Shown one piece after another: positions 13,339-25,400 of a stretch of DNA of 64,000 nt. The stretch spans positions 960,781 to 1,024,780 of the forward strand of contig OZ038322.1 of assembly GCA_964035795.1 (NCBI GenBank). The letters are read 5' to 3'. How positions within the stretch are numbered: the stretch's first letter is position 1; each line of letters starts with the position of its first letter. A program made the position numbers and the translations under genes. The DNA comes from Pterobdella sp. o SKG-2022 (lineage: Eukaryota > Annelida > Clitellata > Hirudinida > Piscicolidae). Under the pieces are notes generated by a model. It searched no databases. It saw only the letters and a list, made by a program, of their open reading frames with translations, and had not been told where the DNA came from.

Positions 13339-14601
13339 ATTTATACTAAATTATTCTAAAGTTATAAAACGTGAAAGACGATAAATTAAAACAGAGAACA
13401 CACAAAAATCTCAATTTCTGACCTCGAACTTTACTAAGTTTAAATTTATAATTATTTTTTATATTTTAATATTTGTTTATATACATTTAACGAGTTATAC
13501 TTTTATTAAATACTAACATATATAAAACATAATACCATTTTATTTGCAGAATGCTTGATCTGAAAAATTTTAAAATTTATAGTAATATAAAAAACAATTC
13601 AAGAAGTTTGAAGTTGTTCAAATAATCAATAATTTTCAAGTAAAGCAAGATAAATGACTAGAACAGCTCATATTTGAGCATCAAAACTCAAAAAACAACA
13701 TAAAACTTGGGAAAGTTGAAAATAAAATTATATAATAATTTAATTCCTAAACGACTTCATAGTATGTTGGAAAGAGTCTTTTGGTCTATAAAAAATTTAT
13801 TGAAGAGTACTTAAAGCTGCAAATATTTTAGCAAGTGGAAATGACTTTTAACTTTAAAAGAGTAACAACTAACATAACACAAACTCAGAAACAACTTGGA
13901 AATTTTATGCCTATTTAAAACACTATACAACATAAATATATTAGTAGACTGATATAATTTAATGCATATTTGTAATCCTATATAGCACCAAACTAGTTAT
14001 ATACATCAAAATTAAATTATAACAAAATGTATCCCTAATGTAACTAATATTCTTAAACACCCACGAATAAATAGTGATTTATAAAATTTTTTGATTAATT
14101 ATAAGTTTACTTTTAATAAAAATTAATCAATAAAAACTACTAATAATCATCATTCACCTCGCCTAGTCATCATCACTAAACTAAAGTTTCCAAATATGAC
14201 CTGCTTTAAAAGAGTTGGTTTGAAAACATAATACAAGTTTGTACACTTGATAATGTGAGTTGAACTTACGAAAAGCTCCGTATTATTATTCAGCTAATAA
14301 AAGTGTTCGATTCAAATCGTTTATCTATTATAAAACATTGAAACATATTAAAATTATAAGCTGAAATCATAAAAACATAAAATTGCTGAAAAATAATAGT
14401 ATTAAAATTGAAGGATTTTGGAATAATATTGACACAACATAAATATCATTACAGAATAATATAAGCACAATATAGTATACGTTTTACATTGAATTATCAT
14501 GAGATATTATCATTAAAACATATCATCATATATATTATAACTAACAATTACATACTAAATTAAAACCTTCAAATGTTTTAGCTTCAAACCCTCATTCGAC
14601 T
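13339..14601. other. AT-rich intergenic region
   Basis: Upstream of NAF1 and downstream of the FAM234-like gene. No exon-like stretch is visible on either strand. It contains a partial palindromic element around 14206-14330. The NAF1 promoter should lie just right of 13338, but no distinct element stands out. Confidence 0.5.
14206..14330. repeat. Partial MITE, family A
   Basis: Shares caagtttgtacacttgataatgtgagtt, acgaaaagctccg and ttcagctaataaaag with the complete palindrome at 19369-19501. The left arm is degraded. Confidence 0.6.
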
Positions 14602-16106
14602 TCACTTGGAGCCACTGATATAGTCCTGTACAGATTGCGGCAAAGATGGAGAGAAGAAGGAAGATTGGAAAAGGTGCGAGGTGTAAGGTAGAAACATTGA
14701 CTTGGCAGACACCACCATTTTATATATGGGTGAAGTCACCATTGCACAAAATGATTCTTCCGGTATGTCAGGATTGTCAGATGAGAGAGTGAGGCTGTAT
14801 GTAGGATCGTAGTTCGAAACAGGGTGGCTTTTGGAGACCACTACTTTCTTGAACACTCGTAAGATGGCGCCATTTTGATCGTGGGATGCCTTGCTCACTG
14901 TATGTACCGTCACCAAGCTTGCTTCCCTGCCATCCAGGTGCGCCATGTGACCTGCTTCCCATATATGGAATGTTATAATAATTTCACTATGAAATAGTAA
15001 TGAATTAACCGTTATATAATTATGGTAAATTTTAATTTTGAATCATTTTTTCGGAAGTCAACAGCTTTTTTCGAAGTTTTTTCTGGGTTCAAAATCCATA
15101 GTTGAAATTTGTTTTCAAATTTACTCGATATCATATAGTATTTTCATATGTACTCTAATAAGCAACATACAACCTAAAAGTTTTTGAATTATTATAAACT
15201 ATCTATTTTAAATTTATAAAACTCATAATATTCAATGACCTATGACGTCAGTAGTGATGACAGAGATGCAGTAGCTATGATTGGTGGATGGGGAAAGGTT
15301 GGAGATGGATTGTTGGTGGCTGTTTGTGAGGAAGCTTGCAGCCACTGTGGGGGTGTGGATGTTAAAAAGTTACATATGAAGTAATCCTTATAGAAAAAAT
15401 ACTCAACTAGAAAAAAATTGGATAGAAATTTGGAAAATGTTTTATTAGATATAATATAATAAAGTAAGTAAAACAAAATTTAAATAAATGATTGACGTTG
15501 TGGTGGGAGGGGCTGAATTTCAAAAATAGGGAGGTGCAAGCTGTTGGTCACTCCCCACAAGCTGATGGAAGAGTCATTTGGTGGTTTAAGGGTAGTTAAG
15601 AGACAATAAGTAAATATTAATTATTCATGTTAGTTTTTCAAAATATACTATTATTAATATCATATTTATTATTATTATTATATTATATTAATTTTTAAAT
15701 GTTTACTATTTTTTTATTGAATTTATTTTTAGTTTTAATTATTATACCTCTCCTCATTATATTAGATCAATTTTTAAATTTTTTTCATTATTATATAGTT
15801 AACCACATTCGATAAAACACGATGGCTAGATATCAAAGAAAACGAATAAATTGATCTTATCAGTTATATTATCAATTTTATTACATCATTATTTATATAT
15901 CGTCAATTTTATAAAAACCAACTCGCAAAAAATATATATTCTCTAAAACAATTGCTGCAATTTTAATGTTAACACACGCAAGCGATAACACCTGTAGGAT
16001 GAGACGATGGGAGAGCATTTGATGCTGTTTTCATTGGTGGTTGGTGTTATGGATGCGGTGTTCACTGGTGGGGAAGGCCAGGTTGGTGGATGTTTGAGGG
16101 CTTGTG
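14602..16106 (-). CDS. Four phase-compatible exons, possible alternative 3' end of the FAM234-like gene
   Basis: Exons 16106-15992, 15561-15497, 15344-15240 and 14951-14602 join with matching phase into one open frame ending at a TGA. They read like real protein (CISVITTDVIGHMAHLDG, REASLVTVHTVSKASHD, NPDIPEESFCAMVTSP), but I do not recognise a domain. The entry phase of the first exon also fits the exon at 17050-16924 of the FAM234-like gene upstream, so these may be its true C-terminus, with the exon at 16681-16251 an alternative end. A separate gene is also possible. Splice sites were chosen by eye; transcript data would decide. Confidence 0.45.
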
Positions 16107-16195
16107 CTGGTTTGAAGAATGGGAATTTTATAGACTAAAAGTCCTAAAAGATCAAATACAATTGGAAACTCAGCAGTTTTATTGGTAAAAAGTTT

Positions 16196-16201
16196 TTTAT
16201 T
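16196..16201 (-). terminator. Poly(A) signal for the FAM234-like short end
   Basis: AATAAA on the minus strand, 50 nt beyond the stop codon at 16251. It supports the exon at 16681-16251 being a genuine terminal exon. Confidence 0.55.
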
Positions 16202-16250
16202 AAAAGCTTCACATCCCTAAACTCATGATCATGTACAAAAAAAGCACAGT

Positions 16251-19200
16251 CTAACTTGAGAGAAAGTGGTTGTTGGGTTTGCCATTTTTTACCGCATCCT
16301 CCTTTGGTCGGGTGAAAGGGCCCAGGTTTATTGGCGGTTGTTTCCTCATTGCAGGATTATTCAACTCATCGTACCATCTCCACCTTCTTCCAACCCCTCT
16401 CCCTCCAACCCCCCTTCCTTCAAACCCCCTTCTCCCAAGACCTCTGATCCCCCCACCCCTCCTTCCAACACTGTCATAATCATACTCATAATTGGCATTG
16501 TTGTAACTGTATTCTCTTTCATCCCCTGGCAACCTTGCTTTCTCAAAGCCACCAAACGTCATGACATTGTACCCAGGCTTGAAAAATGATTGTTGCCTGG
16601 AAGATTTGAAGGGAAGATCGTAAGGTTTGGGTTGGTTCTCTTCAACCACGTTATGGTTAGTCCTCCTTCTTTTCAAAAAACCTTTTAAATTAGTGAAACT
16701 TTTAACAAGTTTAAAATATTTCATTCAAAAAAACTTCCAGTTTGAAAAAATTATGCAGTTCAATTTATTAGAGACAATCAGAAGCTAGTTGTTGTGATTT
16801 ACACTATGAGGATCTTTTCTAAAACTGTCAAAACTTAAATAAATTGCTCATAAATATAAACAACCAAAATACATGGAATTAATCATAAATAAAACAAACA
16901 CGACCACTCCCAAACACCTTCACCCGCATGCAGCTTGCCCAGAATCCCATCATATTTGTTGTCAGTCTTCCGCCCTCTACCCTCACCACCATTTGGAACA
17001 GTCTTGTTCACAAGGGTTTCATCACGTTCACCTACCGACCTTTTGCTTATCTAGTGATTATATATACATACCTAAAAACTATATCAGACACAAGATTAAA
17101 CATACATTAAGTCTTCCAGAGCATTCTTTCAACGTAGCCTTCAACTTCTCTTGCGTCTTTTTTCCATATTCTTCAATGTTCATCTGCCAGTACATGAACA
17201 TGTCTCCCTTGACCTTTGTAGCAACCACCATCTTGTTATGAAGCTCTACATCATTTATGTGGTAAACGTTTGGTTGGGTATTGAGGTAAGCATTAGGGTA
17301 AGATGAATTCTCTGACCACAAAACACCTCCATCTCTTCCATCTAAGACCATGTACTGAAGTGTGGTTAACAGCGGTTTGCATCAGCATTAATTAAACTGG
17401 GGTTGAAAACAACAACAATTACCCCAATAGCACAACAGTAACAAAAATTACAACAAAAACCCTGTTAATTGAATACACAAAGTTAAGCGCCCCAGTCGCT
17501 TGGCGCTATACAAATAAACACCTTTAGCATCAATAATGCTAATAACTATTTTTAAACCCACCTGAACGTTGAGGAGGTGGCTTGGTTGTTGAGCCCTTTT
17601 CACCAGTTGCACAAAAACATCCCTCACTTGGTCTTCATTGAAGTGGCCCAGCACCGCACTACTGTGCATTCAAGTGATCTATGTCTATCTGAGGTGCTAT
17701 GACCACTACATAACTTTTCATAATCACCACATAACTCCTCATAACCACCACACAACTCCCCTAACCACCACATAACCTCCATAACCACCACATAACCCCC
17801 CTGATTACCACATAACCCCCCCAACCACCAAATAACCTCCATAACCACCACCCCCACATCTACCATTTTTGATGGCTCACCCTTGTGGTGCATAATGAGG
17901 GACAGACTTGCCCCAAGAGGTTGTAGACTCGAAGGCACCACTTTGGTCTGCCCTCTTCTTCAAGTTGATGAAGGTCATATTAGCATGGCATGAAATGAGG
18001 AATATGGTGATGTTGTCTGGGTCGATGGAGTAGCTAGGTTGAGTGGTGTGGCAATCGTTGTTACTTCTGTGGAAGTATTCAAACTAATGATCACTTTTGA
18101 TACTTGGTCTTTTATTCAAAAAAAATTTTCAACATCATAATAATCAACAATTTCAACAATGATATTTAACCCAAGCTAGCAAGAAAACTGATATAAAATG
18201 ATGATGATGATGATGATGAGGGCATTTAATGTAATGTAATGCGGTATTTATAAAGCGCTTTTCCTCATAGATCAAAGCGCTTGCTAAAAATTCAATGAAG
18301 TAAAAACACACTGTAAAACAGGTGCTTCTTGTCGGCCCACGCGGGATCGAACCCGGTAATTTTAGCTTATTAGTCTAATGCTCTACCAGCTGAGCTACAC
18401 GGGCCGACAACTTAACCTTCAATTACCTGAGCAGCAAAGTGCCTTGCATTTCTTGAGACAAGTTGTCTTTTGTCATCATCTCATCAATCGCTTTTAACTC
18501 GACCAACTTCACTTCCGATGTTGAGTTGATGCCGTGGAAACCAAACAGCAAGTATTTTTTATCTTTCTCGTCGTCATTGATACTGATTGGAGCAAATGAC
18601 AACCAATGAGAGTGAGGGAAGTGGTAGACGTGGTTAAGGATTGATCCTGTTAATGTGTCTACCATCACTAACACACTTCGGTTGGCTGTCTGATGTGGTT
18701 GTTAATGTTGATATTGTTTCTCCCTACAGTTCATTTTCAATTATTATTATTATTACTATTATTATTACTCATTCAAACTATTATATTGATACGCTAAATA
18801 AATAAATACACTTTTGAGCTTTCTAGAAACAGCTTAATAAACTAAAAGTACTCAACAATTTTATACGTCGATTTATGGAAGAATTTTAATAGATTCATTA
18901 AGGAAAACCCCCTATAATTTCCAATAAGTTCAGCTTTATCAGAAATCATACCCATTTCTATTGAATATTTCAAGTCTGTCCAAATCACAAAAACAACCCA
19001 CTTCGTGAAAATTATTTTTCTGCATCAGGAACCAGAGCAAGTGGTCGCCACTCTCCACCACGCCTATTCCCGCCCACCTTCCTTCTAATTGGTGACTTAC
19101 CAACCATAGCACTTCCCCTTTGGGGTGTGAGGAATTTGTGTGTTTGAAAGGAAATATATTGCATTGCAATAAATCACGCATAACATTGAAGTGGCGTTAT

Positions 19201-21666
19201 ACCCAAAAGTTTTTAGACCATTAAGAGATCAAAATGCTTCGACTTAAAAGTAAAAATGGTTTTTTCAACAAAACAAAATACTTTTAGTTTATAAAGTTCA
19301 AAATTGAATATAATCTTTCTATAAACAAAAATTTTGTTCTAATTTACTAAGCTAGCCTATTACAAAAACGATTTGAATCACTTTCCTTAACTGAATAATA
19401 ACACGAAGCTTTTCGTACAAGTTTGTATGCTTGATAATGTGAGTTCAACTCACGAAAAGCTTCGTTTTATTATTCAGTTAATAAAAGTTTTTGATTCAAA
19501 AATTAAAAAGTAATGATACTTTACATGCTAACGTTAGGCTAAACTTAGAAGCATAATTATATTTATTGTCTCAGCTTCATCAAAAATCTCATGAATTAAC
19601 ATAAAGTTCTTGAAATAATCCTATAAATATGCCATGAAATATACACCCAACCAGTGGCAATATCAATGGTCACAAGTCTGCCTCCCTCCACCACCCCCAC
19701 ACACCGCCTCTTTTCCTCCATCATGCCGCATCTCAACTCCATTATTTCTGTGAACATTCACATCAATATAGCGTGGTAGGTTTTTTTGAGAATTAATAAG
19801 GAATGATAAACTTAAATGTATTTGAAAAGTTGCAAAGAAATTAGAGAACAGAAAAAAGTTAATAACTGAAACTTTATTGTCTCAAAATGATGTTTTTTGT
19901 TCAATCGTAATCAACATAAGATACTAATTACGGAGTTTAAGCTACAAAGCCAAGTCAGAATCACATCATCAATTGATGTGCGGTGTTACGCGTTGAACCA
20001 TTTAATTAAGCTTGGAAAAAATCCATTTATTTTTTTTGCTAAAAATAAATTATGAATAAATAAAAACAGAAATAGCTCCCAAGAAATAATTTCAACACAC
20101 GGTACGTCAGTGAAGCAGACCACAGAACCAACCCATCAATTCCCCTCATCGCCACCATCTTGCCACCGCAGGAGTCTGTGCTCATTAAATAATTTCCATG
20201 AGAATATGCTCATTAATATTCATGAGAATATTATCATTAATATTCAACTGATAAGGTCAATACATCATTGAAATTAAACTGTGTTCATCTATAGAACATC
20301 AATTTGAGAAATTTTAATACATTTATTAAAAATTAAACTATATTTTCGGTAAGTATGGTCTTACTCCCAAACATTAGCATCAGTTTGTATTCAATAGTTC
20401 ATACAGCCAACCCAGAAAATCAAAATCCATAAATAAACCTGAAGCAGGTTAATTGGAAGATAATTGATACAAACAATCAAAACAAAACAGAACAAAATCT
20501 AAACCAGAAGTGGAGCAATTGGGAGTTGATTGGTTGGTGGAGGCGGAGACGAAGACGACAACATCGTGCAAGCCATCACCATCGACATCGGCCAGCACCA
20601 GGCTGTTTGAAGAGGTCTCTATGAAGAGGGAAGGGTGTATTTAACTCATTCGCAGCTTTTTTTTTGGACTTAAAACGTAGAATGCGAAGGCTTGCCTTAT
20701 TTTTCGAATTTAGTTTTTATATGATTTCAATAATAAAAAATACTTTATCATAACATACTTTGAAAAAATCTAGATTTTAAAATTTAAAAGCTTCATTAAT
20801 GCGACACCAAAAAAACTACACACCAAACCCAGGAATTTCATGTGACCAATTGAGAGGTGCAAAGGGGGCTTGAAAGAGATGAAGGACCACCAGAGACAGG
20901 GTTGCAAAGATGATGAGCAAGATGATGCCACATGAAGTGCGACAGGATGGGAGTAGTTGAGACTGTTTCCTGGTGACGTTTCCAAACATGACTCCATTCA
21001 TGTCGTTGTGACATGCTCTGGTGGAGTCAATGCTGGTTTCCTTCTGTCGCGGGTAGGATGGAGGAGAAGGGAGGTCGAAAATAATTATGTGGTTTTATTT
21101 AAATTTTTATTTGAATTTATTATTTTATCAGATTTAAAGCTTCAGTTGAGAACGAAATAAAAATTGTGCTTTTAGAAATTATAAAATATAATTTCAACAA
21201 ATTTTATATCAAGTTCATAGCTTTGCGACATTTAGAGATCATCATCATTATCGTCATCATCACCATCATCATCAGCATCACCACCACCACCATCATCATC
21301 ACCATCACCACCGTCATCATTATCATCACCATCATCATCACCACCACCATCATCATCATCATCACGTGACTGTTGTTATCATGTAGATTTAGTGGATCGA
21401 TAACGTTTAATGGATACAAATACGAAAATAAAAATAATTAAATTCATAATAATGAAATAATAATAATAACTTTTTTCCTACATATTAACAGAGAATAGAA
21501 TACAAATTGTTTTTTCATACTTTTTTATTCCTGACGAATGTCTTGTTGTTCTTCGATTTGACATTTTTCTTGATGAAGAAGGAATCATCTTCGTTTTCTT
21601 CTTCCTCCTCTTGAGTCGTCAGTTTTTGGTACTCCGCTGTTTGGTGCACTGAAACTGCCGTCTCTT
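16251..21666 (-). CDS. FAM234/ITFG3-like FG-GAP membrane protein (5' end missing)
   Basis: Predicted type II membrane protein with an extracellular FG-GAP/beta-propeller-like region. Exons in transcript order: 21666-21521, 21043-20824, 20618-20505, 20175-20106, 19731-19652, 19117-19002, 18689-18427, 18066-17881, 17661-17562, 17354-17106, 17050-16924, 16681-16251; about 700 codons. An acidic cytosolic piece (EEEEENEDD) precedes a signal anchor (CGIILLIIFATLSLVVLHLF). FG-GAP-like signatures follow: SLVLADVDGDGLHDVVVF, MRGIDGLVLW, GRLVTIDIATGEVLWL and YMVLDGRDGGVLW. Cys pairs are present. The final exon is Gly/Arg-rich, ends at a TAA and is followed by AATAAA about 50 nt on. The first exon with the start codon was not found. 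The 19731 acceptor and 16681 acceptor are weak. Molecular function is poorly known for the family. Confidence 0.72.
18230..18409 (-). mobile_element. tRNA-Ile-like SINE, best preserved copy
   Basis: In reverse orientation it reads ggcccgtgtagctcagctgg, then a ttaga/gctaa anticodon arm with loop ctaataa (anticodon AAT, as in tRNA-Ile), then ggttcgatccc and gggcc closing the acceptor stem. The body has agcacctgttttacagtgtg and the tail aaagcgctttataaatacc followed by attacatt units. It fills most of the intron between exons 18427 and 18066 of the FAM234-like gene. It is not a free-standing tRNA gene, because the body and tail recur in the other copies. Confidence 0.85.
18864..18945. repeat. Partial MITE, family B
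   Basis: Half-element: tacgtcgatttatggaag and ttttaatagattcatt, then ataatttcc and gctttatc. It matches the reverse complement of the right arm of the 1458-1631 palindrome. It lies in the FAM234-like intron between 18690 and 19001. Confidence 0.6.
19369..19501. repeat. Full palindromic MITE, family A
   Basis: Arms of about 45 bases: tgaatcactttccttaactg...acgaagcttttcgt on the left and acgaaaagcttcg...cagttaataaaag...gattcaaa on the right. The loop of about 35 bases is gtacaagtttgtatgcttga and so on. It lies in a FAM234-like intron. A partial copy is at 14.2 kb and elements with a related core are at 26.2 and 40.9 kb. Confidence 0.8.
20305..20385. repeat. Partial MITE, family B
   Basis: Contains aaattttaatacatttatta and ttttcggtaagtatggtctta, matching the left half of the full copy at 35.7 kb. 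It sits in the FAM234-like intron between exons 20505 and 20175. Confidence 0.5.
21238..21368. repeat. CAT/ACC trinucleotide microsatellite
   Basis: About 130 bases of catcatcac and caccaccac units in the FAM234-like intron between exons 21043 and 21521. Open frames here on both strands are low-complexity artefacts. Confidence 0.9.
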
Positions 21667-22486
21667 CTGATGGTTTTAAACATTATTCGTGAAGATTTCA
21701 ATCTAGAGTTCAAAAATAAGAAAAAAAATTTAACCACGATTCAGATTTTAAAATGAAATATTTGTTTAAAAGATCGATCGGTTTTTCATTGCAAACGCAG
21801 ACGCCTGGTCAATGCATTCACATTATTAAAAGATTATAAAACTAATTATTGAATATACTATCAAATTTTGGTTTAAAACCTTAGTATATTAATATAAAGT
21901 CTTAGTTGAATACATTTGAATATATGAATATTCAATACATATTTTAAAACAGTTTTCTAAAGGAATATTTGTATTCAGTTTGCCAAGCTCACTTAATTTC
22001 AATACTTTGCCCAAATTTTCCATTTTTTGGAGATTTACCAATCGCCTTTAAAGAGTTTTAGCCAATTTCCGATTTAATTTTGGACATCTGTTTTTAAAAG
22101 ATCGTGAAAAGTGAATTTGTAAAAAAATCAATTTTTATGTTTTTCAATTAAAAGCGCACTCAATGAAAGTCAAATAATGATGAAATACCCTTAATTTTTC
22201 GTTGTAAAATATCTAAGGTAGTTTATAAATCTCAAAACTTCTCAGGTTTATATCAAAAATGAAAATTTTCATGAAAATCTTTTTAAACTCATTCTGAATT
22301 TGACGAAAAAAATTAATTTTAATTTAATATTGTGACGTGGCTACATGTAAAGTATCTATGCATGTAGGGTTTTTGTAAGTAACAACCGTTTGGACGTTAA
22401 AAAAACTTATATTAGCTTTTATTTTTCAAAATATAACTCATATTTTCAAAATTTTACACTTTTATGTTTGAATGATTGTTTGGACT
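21667..22486. other. Divergent promoter region of FAM234-like gene and TM9SF3
   Basis: Lies between the leftmost coding exon found for the minus-strand FAM234-like gene and the TM9SF3 start codon. The missing first exon of the FAM234-like gene should be within or near it. It is AT-rich and no clear motif or exon was found. Confidence 0.45.
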
Positions 22487-25400
22487 ATGAGCTTGAAGCT
22501 TTTACTTATTCTTTCCGTATCCCTTGTCATAAATGGCGACGAACATAACCATATAGTAAGAATTTTATCGTTAATTATTATTTTTTAACGATTCCTTCAA
22601 AATTGAAAGGTTTCATATCTGTCATTGTTTTATTTTTTGATATTAATATAAAAATATTTCATTTCCTAATTAGCTTTTTTCAACATTAAATTTGAAATAA
22701 TTTATTTTATTAAGAATTTTAAATAAATTTATCGTTTCTCTAAATCAAACAATAATGAACCTGCAACAGTATAAGGATGGTGAGGAGGTGGTACTGTGGA
22801 TGAACACAGTGGCCCCATACTACAACCAACAAGAAACCTACACCTACTTGTCTCTTCCATTCTGCATTGGAAAGAATAAGGAAATAGGGCACCACCATGA
22901 GACCATAGGGGAGGCCTTGCAAGGAGTGGAGCTCACATTCAGTGGCATCGATATTGACTACAAAAGTTTGTACCTTTTTGTTGCTACACTTCTGTTTTTA
23001 ATGATGCAGAATCAAACATTTTGTCCAAGTATAAAATAATCAATAATTAATTAACTATGTTTTAAAATGAAAATTTCACACATTTGTTTACTTTTCAAGC
23101 ATCAAACACACCTACACCTGAAAATCACATCAGCATAATGACATGATGACATCATAATTACACAACAATGATTATTTAAACAGAGAACACTGAAAAGCAG
23201 GCCTACTGTGAGATCCAGATGGACAATGACAAATACAAGGCATTTGTGTATGCCATCAAAAACAACTACTGGTATCAGATGTACATAGACGATCTGCCCA
23301 TCTGGGGTGGGTGATAATGCTTTGTGATGATGTGAGGATTATTGTGGTGCCAATCTCAAAATAGACCACATACTTATAAAATAATAATGCAATGAAGCTT
23401 AGGATTATAGGAGTATGAACCTTGAGAATTTATAGACCATAAAAAAATAGAACTATTTTTTTTTTTCAACAAGATGTCGTTTATTTGAACAAAAGAGATA
23501 GTATACAATTGATGATGAAACTATGAATGCATAAAAGAAATGGCTGTATTGTTTCAAAAGATTTTGGTTCATGTACCATTAATCATACATTTGTAAATTA
23601 AAATTAAAATTTTATTAATAAGATAATTAAAAGTGTTGAACAAAAAATTGAAACTTTTATACACCTTCAAAATTGTATCGGCATGCTTGGTTGCCTCTAT
23701 TCGAGGTTTGGTCAGTTGAAGCATCGTAAGTAAGTAAGGCATCATGAATGCAATGAAAATTGTATACTGAATCAATCCTCCAATGGGATAGGTTGATATT
23801 AAGCTTACACATCAGCATGATTATATATGTTATCACTGAAAAATTATGAGAAACTCTACAGAGTTTTAAACTTAAAACCTCTCATTAGAGAAAACTCGGT
23901 CATGGAAAAAGCTGATCATCCAATCATTTGATCATAGCTTGCATCATAAACACTAACACTACCATAACAATGGCTGTTATTGCTTATTAATGTTTTGGAA
24001 CAACAGTCTTTATACCTGTACACAGTTTTTATTAGCCTTGTGTTATCATCACAGCTTTGAAACAATGGGGCTCTCATAATAATAGCATTAAGAAATTCTT
24101 ACATATATTCACCATGGTTAAGTTGAATAATCGCCTTTGACACCAGAGCACCTCAGTTGCTTGCACTTTATTATTTTTGATTGTTATTGTTGTTATTCTT
24201 ATTACTCAATTATGAGAGGTTGTTGATGTTTTATGGTGATGTTTAAACCAAAGTTTCATAAAAGTGCCAATGCATTGGTGATTCAAAGCTTATAAATGCC
24301 AATATTATGCATGGGAATTATTATTACTACTACTACTATTGTTCTTCTTATTATTATTATTGTTTTTATGGTTTTCATCATACTTTTATTATGTTTTTTC
24401 CATTTTTATTTTTGTTGTTATCAATCCCACTGATAGTTGTATTTAAACTGCTGTCGGACAGGTTCAGTAGGTGAGAAGCCAAAGTCCGAGGATGAGATCT
24501 ACATTTACACACACAAGAACTTCCAAATAGGTCTGTTGTCATTTATTATTTTTTTATTATTATCACACAATTCCACAAGTGGCTAAGTTTTGAACTTGAT
24601 GAGTTTTGCATGAACCAGCTCTAATGGTATGGAGGTTTTGCAACATTCAAAATATTAAAGATAGTTTGCCCATTGAGGTCATCTGTAATTTATAATCTTT
24701 ACTTTGTTGTTCTACAAAAAGTACAAAGGTTTTATAAAATATATCTATATTTTCCAAAACACTTGCCACACCACTCTCACAACACTGCAGGCTTTAATGG
24801 TGAGCACATAGTGGATGTGAATCTGACGACCGAGGGCAAAGTGAAGTTGGATCCCACCAAAAACCTTCCTCTCACTTATGAGGTGGTGCATCTTTCATGG
24901 CTCCCAGATATTCTCAACAATGATGTAGAACAAAACTAATGGTAAATTTTAACCATGAAGGTGAAATGGGTGCCATCGAAGATCAACTTTGTAGACCGCT
25001 TTGACAAGTACCTCGAACCCAACTTCTTCCAGCATCGGGTCTGTTACACATGTATTATCATATGAAAACTTCTAACAATTCATAAACTTTACTTGCTAAT
25101 TAGAAAGTTAGATGAAAAACTTCGTGGTTCAGATTAATAAATACTTTGTGTTTGTTTACTTCAATATTTGATTTAGACTATTCTACGTCATTAATTCATG
25201 CCCAATCCTTGGTAAAGTAAAAGGGGCTATAAAAAGGATTTGATTGATTGATAATTCATCGGCACCACCACACCATCCACCATAACAGACCACCATAACA
25301 GACCACCACACCACCCCCATAACAGATCCACTGGTTCTCGATCTTTAACTCATTCATGATGGTCATTTTCCTGGTGGGCTTGGTAAGTATGATCCTCTTG

